Source: Pseudomonas sp. KUIN-1 (GTDB lineage Bacteria; Pseudomonadota; Gammaproteobacteria; Pseudomonadales; Pseudomonadaceae). From it: a stretch of DNA of 64,000 nt. Position 1 is the stretch's first letter. Every line of letters begins with the position of its first letter. The notes under the pieces were generated by a model that did not search any database, had not been told where the DNA came from, and was given only the letters and a program-made list of their open reading frames with translations. Both the position numbers and the translations under genes were made by a program. Positions 50,046 through 59,970 of the stretch are shown here, piece after piece. The stretch lies in the NCBI RefSeq assembly GCF_009176725.1, contig NZ_AP020337.1, positions 1,612,001-1,676,000 of the forward strand, written 5' to 3'.

Positions 50046-51959
50046 ATGTCCAGCGCAACATCTGGTGTGTTAAGTAATATGACGGTTCGGGCGAAGCTAC
50101 TGGTGGGTTTCGGACTGTTGATTTTAATGATTTTGTTAATGGCTTATACGGGAAAGGATGCCACCGATACGTTGAAGCGTCGGGCTGAACTGTCTGGGGA
50201 TATTGCTCAATTCAGCTCGATCGCCCGAGACATGCGTATCGAGCGTTTGGTTTATTTTTTAAAAGCGGATGATGCACAGGCTTCAAAGTGGTTGGAGGCA
50301 CTCGAGCGGACGGAGCGTCAGCTGGTGAGCATCTCGCCCCGTTTCAAAACAGCCAATAACATCGCGCTGCTCAAAGAAGCCCAAACGACGATGCAGCTTT
50401 ACCGTGGGTTCTATACTCGATCAGTCGAGGCTACTCGAGAGCGTGAGCAACTGCGGACCCTTGCCGGCGCTTCGGGCGAAACGATTAACGGTTTGTTGCT
50501 GAAGATCGCAGAAGCCGCCAACGACGAGAGCGGGAATGCCGCGGATCGTCAGAAACTCCCTGCACTGTTTATCTCTGTCCAGAAGATGCGAACCGCGTTT
50601 CGCTCTTATACGGCATCCCCGAGTAAAAGCGGGGAAGACACTGTCCGTCAGGCAATAGCGCAGGTGGTGGCCAGTATCGACACGCTCAAAGATACCAGTT
50701 TGCCCCGTGCTGACGTTCAAGCGTTGGCGGCAGGAATGGCCACCTATAGCGGGCAACTGGAAACATTAGTTGCCGCTCAGGCCAAAGTTGATGAGGCTCA
50801 AGGCGGTATCACAACGTCGATCGCCACCATTCTTGGCATTACGGACAAGATGACGGCTATCCAGAATGAGTTTCGTGCCTCCGATGCAGAGAAAGCACAG
50901 GAGAAGATTTTGCTCTGGCTGGGCCTTTCTGCTCTCTTGGGTGTTCTTGCGGCCTGGTTGATTACTCGATCAATTGTTCATCCACTCAAAGAGACTGTTG
51001 AAATCGTTGAAGTCGTTGCAGAAGGGGATTTTACGTACAAAACGCAAGTGACTCGAAATGATGAGTTGGGCGCGTTGCAGGGCAGCATGCTGCGCATGAC
51101 GTCCGGGCTCCGAAGCTTGATTGGGGAAATGAAAGAGGGAATCGTGCAGGTGGCAAGCGCGGCAGAGCAGCTTTCAGCAGTAACCGAGCAGACCAGTGCG
51201 GGCGTGAACGCGCAGAAGCTGGAGACTGAGCAGATTGCCACTGCGATGCAGCAGATGACAGCCACTACTCATGAGGTATCTCGTAATGCAGCCCAAGCCG
51301 TAAATACTGCGCAAATCGCCAGTCAGTTGGCCCAGAAAGGTGGGCAAGTCGTTGACAGGACTCGTTCCCAGATAGAGACCCTGGCGCGTGAGATGAACAT
51401 GACCAGAACAGCGATGGCGGCGCTTAGAGGGAATACTCAGAGCATCGGTGGCGTGCTGGATGTGATAAAAACGGTGGCTGATCAGACAAACCTTCTGGCG
51501 TTGAACGCGGCCATTGAAGCTGCGCGTGCCGGGGAGGCAGGACGTGGTTTCGCTGTCGTCGCGGACGAGGTAAGAGGCCTGGCCGTGCGCACCCGCACGT
51601 CGACAGACGAGATCGCGCTGCTTATAAACGAACTGCAAACCAGTACCGATCATATGGGCCAGGTTCTAGAGCAAAATCTGGCACTGACGGACAGCAGTGT
51701 CGAACTGTCTACGCAAGCCAGCGAAGTGCTGCAGAGTATTACCGCATCTGTTCATGAGATTGAGGTGATGAACGAACAGATCGCCGTTGCTACTGAGCAG
51801 CAAAGTAACGTCGGTGAAGAAATAGGCAGGGGCGTCACGAATGTCAGGGACATTTCAGACCAAACAGCCGCCGCCAGTGAAGAGACAGCGACATCGAGTG
51901 TTGAATTGGCCAGAGTCAGCGCCAGACTGCAGGAGATGACCAACCGGTTTAAAGTCTAG
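50046..51959 (+). CDS. Methyl-accepting chemotaxis protein
   Basis: A 637-residue chemoreceptor. It has a first membrane helix (residues about 18-36, [20 protein letters not shown]), a helical periplasmic sensor of about 240 residues resembling the HBM (helical bimodular) type and a second helix ([20 protein letters not shown]). HAMP and the signalling domain with the hairpin tip [20 protein letters not shown] follow. It ends NRFKV without a CheR/CheB-binding pentapeptide. HBM receptors of Pseudomonas bind organic acids or aromatic acids; the ligand here is unknown. It lies in the island beside the auxin operon. Confidence 0.92.
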   Translation: MSSATSGVLSNMTVRAKLLVGFGLLILMILLMAYTGKDATDTLKRRAELSGDIAQFSSIARDMRIERLVYFLKADDAQASKWLEALERTERQLVSISPRFKTANNIALLKEAQTTMQLYRGFYTRSVEATREREQLRTLAGASGETINGLLLKIAEAANDESGNAADRQKLPALFISVQKMRTAFRSYTASPSKSGEDTVRQAIAQVVASIDTLKDTSLPRADVQALAAGMATYSGQLETLVAAQAKVDEAQGGITTSIATILGITDKMTAIQNEFRASDAEKAQEKILLWLGLSALLGVLAAWLITRSIVHPLKETVEIVEVVAEGDFTYKTQVTRNDELGALQGSMLRMTSGLRSLIGEMKEGIVQVASAAEQLSAVTEQTSAGVNAQKLETEQIATAMQQMTATTHEVSRNAAQAVNTAQIASQLAQKGGQVVDRTRSQIETLAREMNMTRTAMAALRGNTQSIGGVLDVIKTVADQTNLLALNAAIEAARAGEAGRGFAVVADEVRGLAVRTRTSTDEIALLINELQTSTDHMGQVLEQNLALTDSSVELSTQASEVLQSITASVHEIEVMNEQIAVATEQQSNVGEEIGRGVTNVRDISDQTAAASEETATSSVELARVSARLQEMTNRFKV

Positions 51960-52347
51960 CCTGAAGGTCTGGCCCAATGCGTTTGTGGCTTGGGTCAGGC
52001 CTCAACAAGACCAGATCGAGTTCATACCGCGTTGCGGCACTCAGCCGCCATGCATGGGCTGCCGGTACGGCTGAAAAGAGCGGCCGCACAAGAGAATTGG
52101 CTATCTACAAAGACGAGTACCTATCGAGTCATCCGGGCGACGGGGGGGGGGAGGTGGGACTGATCTGAAGCAAGCGTTCAAAGCGTCGGAAAACTTATTG
52201 AATGTTGCTCCCAAGGGGTGATCTATAGGGGCGGCGTTTTTGAATATTGCGAGGCTGTAGCAATTGTCGTGGTGGGTGGTCCCGGCGCCGCCATTCCGGG
52301 CGTCGATTCGGTTCAGCCCCACACCAAAAGATTCAGGAAAGGTAGAA
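51960..52347. other. Non-coding stretch with a G10 homopolymer
   Basis: About 390 bases between the chemoreceptor and cupin genes. A run of ten G at 52142-52151 is visible. No gene or RNA was recognised; it may contain decayed DNA. Confidence 0.5.
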
Positions 52348-52614
52348 ATGGAAAAAGAGGCTTTTTTGCAACTGCTGGCTGCCGAAGGGTTCGGCACCGT
52401 TGTTGAAGTCGAGCGCGAAGCGTTTGGTACGCTGGACTCGCATGCCCACAACTTCGAGGCGATGGCGCTGGTTCTGCACGGCAGCCTGGTCATCCATAAA
52501 TCTGATGGCGATTTCACCTACAACTCAGGAGATATTTTTCACCTGGAATGTAACCAACCCCATTCGGAAGTGTTTGGTGAGCATGGCGTACGGTACCTGG
52601 TGGGAAGAAAGTGA
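52348..52614 (+). CDS. Small cupin-domain protein
   Basis: An 88-residue single-domain cupin. The two cupin motifs are visible as SHAHNFEAMALVLHGSLVIH and GDIFHLECNQPHSEVFGEHG; the metal-ligand histidines HxH and a later H are kept. The start is the ATG at 52348 with AGGAAAGG upstream. Small cupins can bind ligands or metals, some as antisigma-like or sensor proteins; no specific role can be given. It is followed by a DedA gene 54 bases on. Confidence 0.72.
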   Translation: MEKEAFLQLLAAEGFGTVVEVEREAFGTLDSHAHNFEAMALVLHGSLVIHKSDGDFTYNSGDIFHLECNQPHSEVFGEHGVRYLVGRK

Positions 52615-52668
52615 CGAAGCTGGCATTTCAGCCTGGATTCATGTGATGTCAGACGTACAGGAAAGACC

Positions 52669-53250
52669 ATGTTCGAACATCTTGACCTCAACGCGCTGAT
52701 CGCCGCCTACGGCTATTGGGTCATTTTCCTGGGCTGTTTGCTGGAAGGCGAAACAGTGTTGATCCTTGGTGGTATGGCTGCGCACCAAGGTGCTCTGCAA
52801 TTGCTGCAAGTGATCGGCTTGGCCACGTTGGGCGGTATGCTCGGCGATCAGTTGCTATTCTGGACCGGACGTTATTCCGGGGAGCGCCTGCTGCCCAGAC
52901 TCAAACGTCACCAATCTGCCATCAAGCGGGTCGAGGGTCTTATCCAGCGTTACCCCACGACCTCCGTATTCGCTGTTCGCTTCCTCTACGGCATGCGCCT
53001 GGTGGGGCCTATGGTGATAGGTGCAAGTGGCCTGTCACCCTGGCGTTTCGCCCTGATAAATGTGCTGAGTGCGGCAGTCTGGGCAACCCTGTTCGTCTGC
53101 GCCGGCTATTGGGCGGGGGAAGCGTTACAGCATCTACTCGGCGACCTGAAGCCCTATCGTCTGCCGATCTTCCTCGCGGTGGTAGCACTGGTGATTCTTG
53201 CTGCGTTGGTGCGGTATGTGCGCCGCCGATCCAAGGCAACGCATGATTGA
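52669..53250 (+). CDS. DedA-family membrane protein
   Basis: A 193-residue DedA/SNARE-associated family protein with four to five hydrophobic helices. Motifs include the re-entrant FLGCLLEGETVLILGGMAAH with the conserved Glu, GMLGDQLLFWTGRYSGERLL, and RFLYGMRLVGPMVIGASGLS with the conserved Arg. Members are thought to scramble or flip phospholipids or undecaprenyl phosphate, powered by ion gradients. AGGAAAG lies upstream. Probably co-transcribed with the preceding cupin gene. Confidence 0.9.
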   Translation: MFEHLDLNALIAAYGYWVIFLGCLLEGETVLILGGMAAHQGALQLLQVIGLATLGGMLGDQLLFWTGRYSGERLLPRLKRHQSAIKRVEGLIQRYPTTSVFAVRFLYGMRLVGPMVIGASGLSPWRFALINVLSAAVWATLFVCAGYWAGEALQHLLGDLKPYRLPIFLAVVALVILAALVRYVRRRSKATHD

Positions 53251-53565
53251 GGCGGTGGAGTCGGCGCGCATGGCTGTAGCGCGCCTTGCCGACGTTGAGG
53301 TCGACAGCCAGTACCTGGCTTTCCGTGCCCCCGGCAAGCGGTCTTCAAGAACCCTTCTCATCGCTGCCCGCCGAGCCAGAAACAGCTGTTAAATCAGTTT
53401 TTTGGCGCTAGAATCGGCGCGCCTTAAGAAGTCTGGCCGATATCCACCGGATATCAGCCATAAGCCTTTGTACAGATGGCGCAGCCTCTGTCAGGCTTTT
53501 TTTATTGCCTGTATTTCGGGTGTAAACTTGCCTTTCGCGCACTGGCGCTTTCAGGTCCCGTGAAC
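53251..53565. other. Intergenic region upstream of nadA
   Basis: About 315 bases marking the right edge of the tRNA-Lys island. It holds a large palindrome (53434-53460). No copy of the tRNA-Lys 3' end was found here, so an attR could not be identified. Confidence 0.5.
53434..53460. promoter_or_regulatory. Palindrome upstream of nadA, possible operator
   Basis: TGGCCGATATCC (53434-53445) and GGATATCAGCCA (53449-53460) form an inverted repeat with 11 of 12 positions paired and a 3-base centre, 105 bases before the nadA ATG. It could bind a dimeric repressor of NAD synthesis, or form a hairpin. No T run follows. Confidence 0.5.
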
Positions 53566-54624
53566 ATGACACAGATCTCCGAACGTTTCCTGGTGCAGGC
53601 GCATCTCGATGCCAAACAGCCCAGGACGTTGAGCCCGGCAGAGCAGGCGCGTTACCGTGCCGACATTGCTGCTGAACTCAAGAAGCAGGACGCCGTGCTG
53701 GTTGCTCACTATTACTGCGATCCGGTTATTCAGGCGCTGGCCGAGGAGACTGGTGGCTGCGTGGCCGACTCCCTGGAAATGGCGCGCTTCAGCAATAACC
53801 ACGCGGCCAGCACTGTATTGGTGGCGGGTGTGCGTTTCATGGGCGAAACCGCGAAGATCCTCAACCCGGAAAAACGCGTGTTCATGCCGACGCTTGAAGC
53901 CACCTGCTCGCTTGACGTGGGGTGCCCGGTCGACGAGTTTTCCGCCTTTTGCGACCAGCACCCGGAACGTACCGTGGTGGTGTATGCCAACACCTCAGCA
54001 GCCGTCAAAGCCCGCGCGGACTGGGTGGTGACCTCAGGCTGTGCGCTGGAAATCGTCGAGAGCCTGATGGACAACGGTGAGAAGATCATCTGGGCGCCAG
54101 ACAAGCACCTGGGCCGCTACATTCAGCGTGAAACCGGAGCCGACATGCTGTTGTGGGACGGTGCCTGCATCGTCCACGAAGAGTTCAAGTCCAAGCAGCT
54201 CGAAGACATGAAAGCCCTGTACCCCGAGGCGGCGATTCTGGTTCACCCGGAGTCGCCGGAAGCGGTCATCGAGCTGGCTGACGTGGTCGGCTCGACCAGT
54301 CAGATGATTGCCGCAGCGCAACGCCTGCCCAACAAGACGTTCATCGTTGCCACTGACCGGGGCATCTTCTACAAGATGCAGCAGCTGTGCCCGGACAAGA
54401 TCTTCATCGAGGCGCCTACGGCCGGCAACGGCGCGGCGTGCCGGAGTTGTGCACATTGCCCATGGATGGCGATGAATACGCTTGAACGCACCTTGCAGTG
54501 CCTGCGTGAGGGCAGTAACGAGATATTCGTCGACCCGGCGCTGATCCCCCATGCTGTACGCCCCTTGCAGCGCATGCTGGACTTCACTCAGGCAGCGCGT
54601 TTGCGACAGGCCGGCAACGCCTGA
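53566..54624 (+). CDS. nadA: Quinolinate synthase NadA
   Basis: NadA condenses iminoaspartate with dihydroxyacetone phosphate to quinolinate in NAD synthesis. The 352-residue protein has the [17 protein letters not shown] start region. The three 4Fe-4S cluster cysteines fall in [28 protein letters not shown] and [17 protein letters not shown] 53566 gives the standard N-terminus. It sits right after the tRNA-Lys island, as nadA does in P. aeruginosa. Confidence 0.97.
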   Translation: MTQISERFLVQAHLDAKQPRTLSPAEQARYRADIAAELKKQDAVLVAHYYCDPVIQALAEETGGCVADSLEMARFSNNHAASTVLVAGVRFMGETAKILNPEKRVFMPTLEATCSLDVGCPVDEFSAFCDQHPERTVVVYANTSAAVKARADWVVTSGCALEIVESLMDNGEKIIWAPDKHLGRYIQRETGADMLLWDGACIVHEEFKSKQLEDMKALYPEAAILVHPESPEAVIELADVVGSTSQMIAAAQRLPNKTFIVATDRGIFYKMQQLCPDKIFIEAPTAGNGAACRSCAHCPWMAMNTLERTLQCLREGSNEIFVDPALIPHAVRPLQRMLDFTQAARLRQAGNA

Positions 54625-54636
54625 CAGCGGTCATGA

Positions 54637-54664
54637 AAAAGCCCGACTGAAGCGTCGGGCTTTT
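54637..54664 (+). terminator. Terminator of nadA (bidirectional)
   Basis: AAAAGCCCGAC (54637-54647) pairs with GTCGGGCTTTT (54654-54664), 13 bases after nadA. Its A and T runs suit the convergent bepA gene too. Confidence 0.92.
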
Positions 54665-54704
54665 CATTGTTGTACGTGTCAAGCCGTCTTGCGACGCCGG
54701 ACGA

Positions 54705-56138
54705 TCAGTTCATCATGTCCTTGACCATCCGCTCCTGCTCGATCAGATCCTTTTGCCGCGCATCGATACGTGACGCCAGCTGAAAATTATTGGCCGCACG
54801 GCGTTTGGCGAAGTCCAGCTGCTGGATCGCCTGACGGAAATCACCGACCAGCGCAAAATACTCGGCGCGCGCCTGATGCAGGCCGATCGTGTTGCCGTTC
54901 AGGCCACGGGTTTCCGCCACGACGTACCAGATGTCCGGATCATCCGGGCGGGTCTTGAGCAGTGCTTCAAGGCTTTTCTCGGCTTCGGCCGTGCGGTTCT
55001 GCTTGAGCAGCACGTCGATACGCACGTCATTGAGCGGATAATTGCCGGGGTACAGCGTCAGCATGCGATCGACACGCTGCTGCGCATCGGCCAGGCGGTT
55101 ATTGGTGATGTCCAGGTCGATCTGCGTCAGGTTGTAGGTAATGTCATTCGGCGCTTTTTCGAGCAATGGCTTGAGGGTTTCCCTGGCCTCGTTCAGTTGT
55201 CCGCCCTTGATCTGCGCGATGGCCAGGCCATAGCGCGCCGGATCGGATTTCGGGTTTTCAACCAGTTGCGCACGGAAGCGTTTGGCGGCAATGCCTGGGG
55301 TTTCTTCGTAGATCAGCGCCACGCGGGCGCGCATCAGTTGGTACAGCAGACTGTCTTCCTTGCCGCCCGGTTTGGCCTGCTCGGCACGGTTGCGTGTGTC
55401 GGCGATCCGCGACTCGCTGACCGGGTGAGTCAGCAGAAACTCCGGAGGCCTGGCGTCGAATCGATACTGGCGCATGAGGCGCTCGAACATGGTCGGCATG
55501 TTGCGCGGGTCATAACCGGCCTTCTCCAGGTTGAGAATGCCGATGCGGTCGGCTTCCTGCTCGTTCTGGCGCGAAAAGCGCCGTTGTTCCTGGATCGCGG
55601 CAGCCTGTGAGCCGGCGATGGTGGCGATACCCGCGTCACCGGCGCCTGCGGCTGCCATGACGATACCCGCCAGCATCGCGGCCATGACCGGCACCTGCAT
55701 GCGTTGCTGGGCCTCGATGCCCCTGGCGAAGTGGCGTTGTGACAAGTGAGCCAGCTCGTGAGCCAGTACCGAGGCATACTCACCCTCGGTCTGAGCGTTG
55801 AGAAACAACCCGCCGTTGACGCCGATGATGCCGCCGGGTGCGGCAAAGGCGTTGAGCTGCGGGCTGTTGATCAGGATGAATTCAAGCCGCCGGTCCTGAA
55901 CCTGACTGGTCTCGGCAAGGCTGTAGACCGAAGTCTCGACGTAGTCCTTGAGTTGCGGGTCCGACAGCTGCGCCACCTGGCCGCGCAGCAACCCCAGCCA
56001 CGCGCGGCCCAGACGGTGCTCCTGTTCGGGGGAGACAATCGAGGAGCTGGCGTCACCAAGCGAGGGGAGGTCATCCGCCATGCCGTGTGTAGCGAACAGG
56101 CAAGCGAGGGTGAGCAGTGTAGGACGCAAAAAATTCAT
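54705..56138 (-). CDS. bepA: Beta-barrel assembly-enhancing protease, M48 family (BepA-like)
   Basis: BepA is a periplasmic metalloprotease and chaperone for outer-membrane proteins such as LptD. The 477-residue precursor has a signal peptide (LLTLACLFATHGMA|DD), an M48 domain with the zinc motif HELAH at residues 127-131, the third ligand in NEQEADRIG and C-terminal TPR repeats (ARETLKPLLEKAPNDITYNL). Length and layout match E. coli BepA. The symbol is assigned by architecture and is a moderate inference. Confidence 0.88.
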   Translation of the reverse strand: MNFLRPTLLTLACLFATHGMADDLPSLGDASSSIVSPEQEHRLGRAWLGLLRGQVAQLSDPQLKDYVETSVYSLAETSQVQDRRLEFILINSPQLNAFAAPGGIIGVNGGLFLNAQTEGEYASVLAHELAHLSQRHFARGIEAQQRMQVPVMAAMLAGIVMAAAGAGDAGIATIAGSQAAAIQEQRRFSRQNEQEADRIGILNLEKAGYDPRNMPTMFERLMRQYRFDARPPEFLLTHPVSESRIADTRNRAEQAKPGGKEDSLLYQLMRARVALIYEETPGIAAKRFRAQLVENPKSDPARYGLAIAQIKGGQLNEARETLKPLLEKAPNDITYNLTQIDLDITNNRLADAQQRVDRMLTLYPGNYPLNDVRIDVLLKQNRTAEAEKSLEALLKTRPDDPDIWYVVAETRGLNGNTIGLHQARAEYFALVGDFRQAIQQLDFAKRRAANNFQLASRIDARQKDLIEQERMVKDMMN

Positions 56139-56278
56139 GCATGAAGCTCTGGTCAGAAGAACCTGTACTGTAGCTGGCTCAATGGCGTGCTGACCAGAGT
56201 GAGGTATTCTTGCCGCCTTGTTCGTCCTGCCTTTTCTGACCTGCTTTGTAATTCGATGTGTCCGCCTGGAGATAAACG

Positions 56279-56530
56279 ATGTCTGACGCTGTAGTGCGCC
56301 CCGAGGCCTGTGACGCCGAACTGGATGCCAGTGGTCTCAACTGTCCGCTGCCCCTGCTGAAAGCCAAGATGGAACTCAACCGCCTGGCCAGCGGCGCGGT
56401 GCTTAAAGTAATTGCCACCGATGCCGGTTCGCAGCGCGATTTTCGAACTTTTGCCAGGCTCGCCGGGCATGAGTTGCTGCATGAAGAGGTCGATGCCGGC
56501 ATTTATCGTTACTGGCTGCGCAAGGCCTGA
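56279..56530 (+). CDS. TusA/SirA-family sulfur-transfer protein
   Basis: An 83-residue protein with the family motif ASGLNCPLPLLKAKMELNRL; Cys22 is the sulfur-carrying residue of the CPxPxxK motif. P. aeruginosa PA1006 at the same place is needed for molybdenum homeostasis and nitrate respiration, and E. coli TusA relays sulfur for tRNA thiolation. The exact role here is not fixed by sequence. Confidence 0.9.
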   Translation: MSDAVVRPEACDAELDASGLNCPLPLLKAKMELNRLASGAVLKVIATDAGSQRDFRTFARLAGHELLHEEVDAGIYRYWLRKA

Positions 56531-56564
56531 CCCACTGCCGCGTTTTTTCCGAAAAGGATGTTTG

Positions 56565-57635
56565 ATGTTCAATGTGCTTCGCAATTGGGTGCAACGCTAC
56601 TTCTCTGACGAAGAGGCGGTGGTCCTGGCGGTTTTGCTGTTTCTGGCGTTCACTCTTGTCCTGACGCTGGGCGGCATGCTGGCGCCGGTCCTCGCCGGTC
56701 TGGTGCTGGCGTTTCTGATGCACGGGCTGGTCAGTGCCCTGGAGCGCCTGCGCATGCCCGAAATGGCCGCCGTCGGTCTGGTGTTCACCCTGTTCATCGG
56801 CGTATTGCTGGTGTTCCTGCTGGTATTGGTGCCACTGCTCTGGCACCAGTTGATCACTTTGTTCAACGAAGCCCCGGGTATGCTCGCCAAATGGCAATCC
56901 GTGCTGCTATTGCTGCCCGAGCGTTATCCGCACCTGGTGTCCGACGAGCAGGTGCTGCTGGCCATCGAGGTCGCCCGGGGTGAGGTGGGCAAGATCGGTC
57001 AACTGGCGCTGACGTTCTCGATCTCCAGCCTGCCGCTGCTGGTCAACCTGATGATCTATCTGGTGCTGGTGCCGATTCTGGTGTTCTTCTTCCTCAAGGA
57101 TCGGCACATGATCGGCCGCTGGGCGCGTGGCTATCTGCCGCGTGAGCGCGCTTTGATCAACCGGGTGGCGGATGAGATGAAGCGCCAGATTGCCAACTAT
57201 ATTCGTGGCAAGGTCATCGAGATTTTTATCTGTGGTGGCGTGACCTACATTGCTTTCGCCGCGCTCGGGCTCAATTACGCAGCGTTGCTGGCAATGCTGG
57301 TCGGCATATCAGTGGTCGTGCCCTATGTCGGCGCGGTAGTGGTCACCGTGCCGGTGGCGTTGATCGGTCTGTTCCAGTGGGGCTGGGGTGACCAGTTCAT
57401 CTACCTGATGATCGCTCACGGCATCATTCAGGCACTGGATGGCAACGTGCTGGTGCCGCTGCTGTTTTCCGAGGCCGTCAATCTGCACCCGGTGGCAATC
57501 ATCTGCGCCGTGCTGCTGTTCGGCGGGTTGTGGGGGTTCTGGGGGATCTTCTTTGCGATTCCGCTGGCCACGCTGTTCAAGGCCGTGCTCGACGCCTGGC
57601 CGCGCAATGAGCCGACGGTAGCCCCGTTGCTTTGA
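56565..57635 (+). CDS. AI-2E family transporter (PerM-like permease)
   Basis: A 356-residue inner-membrane protein with about eight helices of the AI-2E/PerM family. Characteristic segments are LAPVLAGLVLAFLMHGLVSA-like N-terminal helices, LMIYLVLVPILVFFFLKDRH and ISVVVPYVGAVVVTVPVALI. PerM of P. aeruginosa is the probable orthologue. Members export or exchange varied small solutes; substrate is unknown. ATG 56565 follows AAAAGGATG and is chosen over an upstream frame that overlaps the TusA-like gene. Confidence 0.9.
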   Translation: MFNVLRNWVQRYFSDEEAVVLAVLLFLAFTLVLTLGGMLAPVLAGLVLAFLMHGLVSALERLRMPEMAAVGLVFTLFIGVLLVFLLVLVPLLWHQLITLFNEAPGMLAKWQSVLLLLPERYPHLVSDEQVLLAIEVARGEVGKIGQLALTFSISSLPLLVNLMIYLVLVPILVFFFLKDRHMIGRWARGYLPRERALINRVADEMKRQIANYIRGKVIEIFICGGVTYIAFAALGLNYAALLAMLVGISVVVPYVGAVVVTVPVALIGLFQWGWGDQFIYLMIAHGIIQALDGNVLVPLLFSEAVNLHPVAIICAVLLFGGLWGFWGIFFAIPLATLFKAVLDAWPRNEPTVAPLL

Positions 57636-57701
57636 CGCGATAGCCGCGACAGCAGGGCTGAATCGCTGCGGCACCTTGCGCGCCGCAGCGGGGTACGCGG
57701 A

Positions 57702-58175
57702 TCAGCCTTTGTTCAGGGCTTCGGCCTGCGCCAATACTTCAGCCACATGGCCCGGCACTTTCACGCCGCGCCATTCCTGACGCAGTACGCCTTCCTTGTC
57801 GATCAGGAAGGTGCTGCGGTCCACGCCCAGGTATTCCTTGCCATAGAGCTTCTTGAGCTTGATGACGTCGAACAGCTGGCAGACGGCTTCGTCCTTGTCC
57901 GAAATCAGCTCGAACGGGAAAGACTGCTTGGCCTTGAAGTTTTCATGGGTCTTCAGGCTGTCGCGGGAAACACCGAGCACAACCGTGTTGGCTGCCTGAA
58001 ACTGCGCGATATGGTCACGAAAGTCCTGACCCTGCGTGGTGCAGCCGGGCGTGTTGTCTTTCGGGTAAAAATAAATCACGACCTGCTGGCCCTTGAGCGC
58101 AGACAGCTCGACAGTCTGTCCGCTGGTAGCGGGTGCCTGAAAATCGGGAACCGGATGATCTACTGTGACAGTCAT
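57702..58175 (-). CDS. bcp: Bcp thiol peroxidase (peroxiredoxin Q type)
   Basis: Bcp reduces hydrogen and alkyl peroxides. The 157-residue protein has the active-site stretch FYPKDNTPGCTTQGQDFRDH with peroxidatic Cys45. The family's usual resolving Cys five residues later is Gln here (QGQ), and another Cys is at 99. The gene starts 9 bases after gcvR on the minus strand, so the two are an operon as in P. aeruginosa. Confidence 0.94.
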   Translation of the reverse strand: MTVTVDHPVPDFQAPATSGQTVELSALKGQQVVIYFYPKDNTPGCTTQGQDFRDHIAQFQAANTVVLGVSRDSLKTHENFKAKQSFPFELISDKDEAVCQLFDVIKLKKLYGKEYLGVDRSTFLIDKEGVLRQEWRGVKVPGHVAEVLAQAEALNKG

Positions 58176-58184
58176 GAGGACTCC

Positions 58185-58748
58185 TTACATTGGGGCTTGT
58201 GGGCGCCAGGGTTCGATCAGTGCGTCCAGATTCAACGCGTCGGCGAAATCGAGGAATTGATCGCGCAGCCAGCTGATCTGCGTCCCGGCAGGCAGTGTCA
58301 CCGTGAACGTGGCGTTGAGCATGGTGCCGCCGGTCTGCGGAGCCTGATAGGTGTCGCAGATCAGGTTCTCCAGCTCGACGTTGTGGTCGATGAAGAACTG
58401 GCACAGCTCATTGATGATGTCCGGGCGGTACGCCGAGCTGACGTAGGCCACGTAGGGCAGGGCCTCAGGACGGTTCTCAAGAGTGGCGCTGCGCACGACG
58501 CTGGTCGTGAACGCATGCTTCTTGGAGAGGCTCGACAGACCGGTTTCAAGGCGCGCCAGAGCGTCCCAGCTGCCCGACACCTGAAGAATCAGCGCACTGC
58601 ACTCGCCGTGGCGGGTGAGGCGCGAGGTGACGACCGAGCAGCGGTTTTCATGGCTGGCGCGGCACAGGACGTTGGTCAGCTCCATGGGGTTTGCGCCAAG
58701 GGCACTGATGACAAGGAATTGTTCGCGAACTGTGGGGGTGGACGACAT
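58185..58748 (-). CDS. gcvR: GcvR, ACT-domain regulator of the glycine cleavage system
   Basis: A 187-residue protein with two ACT domains, at about residues 8-80 (REQFLVISALGANPMELTNV) and 92-170 (LPYVAYVSSAYRPDIINELC). E. coli GcvR binds GcvA to repress glycine cleavage genes; Pseudomonas PA1009 is annotated likewise. It precedes bcp and is divergent from dapA, with about 325 bases between them. Confidence 0.9.
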   Translation of the reverse strand: MSSTPTVREQFLVISALGANPMELTNVLCRASHENRCSVVTSRLTRHGECSALILQVSGSWDALARLETGLSSLSKKHAFTTSVVRSATLENRPEALPYVAYVSSAYRPDIINELCQFFIDHNVELENLICDTYQAPQTGGTMLNATFTVTLPAGTQISWLRDQFLDFADALNLDALIEPWRPQAPM

Positions 58749-59073
58749 GCAGCATTCCTAGACGATGAGCGGTCGGTACTTTTTCGGACTTGCGGGGCTG
58801 TTTCGACAATCGATGGCGCAAGATTACTTGCCGGGTCCCTCGGCGCCTGGCTCGCATGGATATACCATGACTGGGCTGGAGTGCGCTGGGGCGGGGCTTC
58901 TGGCGACAAATTCGACCGATTGAGCGAGGTGCGCAGGTGACCAGTACCGATCAAAGGACGAAGGGTAGCGAAAACCATCGCTCAGGGGAATGCTCAGAGC
59001 GCGGTACTTCGCTTGTACAAGGCTGATAGCGCCAGTACCATTACGGCTCTCTTTTTCCGGCAGGAGCGGTTGC
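58749..59073. other. Divergent intergenic region gcvR / dapA
   Basis: About 325 bases holding the promoters of gcvR and dapA. No operator, riboswitch or gene was recognised with confidence. Confidence 0.5.
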
Positions 59074-59952
59074 ATGATTGCGGGCAGTATGGTGGCACTG
59101 GTCACACCAATGGATGCACAAGGTCGTCTGGACTGGGACAGCCTGAGCAAACTGGTTGACTTCCACTTGCAAGAGGGCACCCACGCCATTGTTGCCGTAG
59201 GCACCACCGGTGAATCGGCGACGCTGGATGTGGACGAACACATCGAAGTCATCCGCCGGGTGGTCACTCAGGTTGCAGGTCGCATTCCGGTCATCGCCGG
59301 TACAGGCGCCAATTCGACGCGTGAAGCTGTCGAACTGACCACCAACGCCAAAAATGCGGGTGCCGACGCGTGCCTGCTGGTGACGCCTTACTACAACAAG
59401 CCGACTCAGGAAGGCCTGTTCCAGCATTTCAGCCACATCGCCAATGCCGTCGACATCCCGCAGATCCTCTACAACGTGCCGGGCCGTACGGCCTGCGACA
59501 TGCTGCCAGAGACCGTTGCGCGTCTGTCGACGGTAAAAAACATCGTTGGTATCAAGGAAGCCACCGGCAACCTGCAACGCGCCAAGGACATCCTGGCCAG
59601 CGTCAGCAGCGATTTTCTGGTGTACTCCGGCGACGACGCTACAGCAGTCGAATTGATGCTGCTGGGCGGCAAGGGCAATATTTCCGTCACCGCCAACGTT
59701 GCACCGCGCGCCATGAGCGATCTGTGCGCAGCGGCCATGCGTGGCGATGCGCAAACGGCCCGGGCGATTCACGAAAAGCTCATGCCGCTCAACAACACCC
59801 TGTTCATCGAATCCAACCCTATCCCCGTGAAGTGGGCCTTGCATGAAATGGGTCTGATGCCAGACGGTATCCGTCTGCCGCTTACCTGGCTCAGCGAAGC
59901 CTGTCATGAACCGCTGCGTCAGGCCATGCGCCAGTCCGGCGTCCTGGTTTAA
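59074..59952 (+). CDS. dapA: 4-hydroxy-tetrahydrodipicolinate synthase DapA
   Basis: DapA condenses pyruvate with aspartate semialdehyde for lysine and diaminopimelate synthesis. The 292-residue barrel enzyme has the GTTGESATL phosphate-type loop, the Tyr in [12 protein letters not shown] (residue 133) and the Schiff-base Lys161 in [11 protein letters not shown] 59074 follows CAGGAGCGG and replaces an upstream frame. bamC follows within 20 bases. Confidence 0.97.
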   Translation: MIAGSMVALVTPMDAQGRLDWDSLSKLVDFHLQEGTHAIVAVGTTGESATLDVDEHIEVIRRVVTQVAGRIPVIAGTGANSTREAVELTTNAKNAGADACLLVTPYYNKPTQEGLFQHFSHIANAVDIPQILYNVPGRTACDMLPETVARLSTVKNIVGIKEATGNLQRAKDILASVSSDFLVYSGDDATAVELMLLGGKGNISVTANVAPRAMSDLCAAAMRGDAQTARAIHEKLMPLNNTLFIESNPIPVKWALHEMGLMPDGIRLPLTWLSEACHEPLRQAMRQSGVLV

Positions 59953-59970
59953 TTGAGGAAGTATCACGCA

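Noticed and set aside
41896..53565. A second copy of the tRNA-Lys 3' end that would mark attR of the island.
   Set aside because: I scanned the interval for TTCGAATCCCACACGACC-like sequence and did not see a copy, so no attachment repeat is reported. An exact search would settle it.
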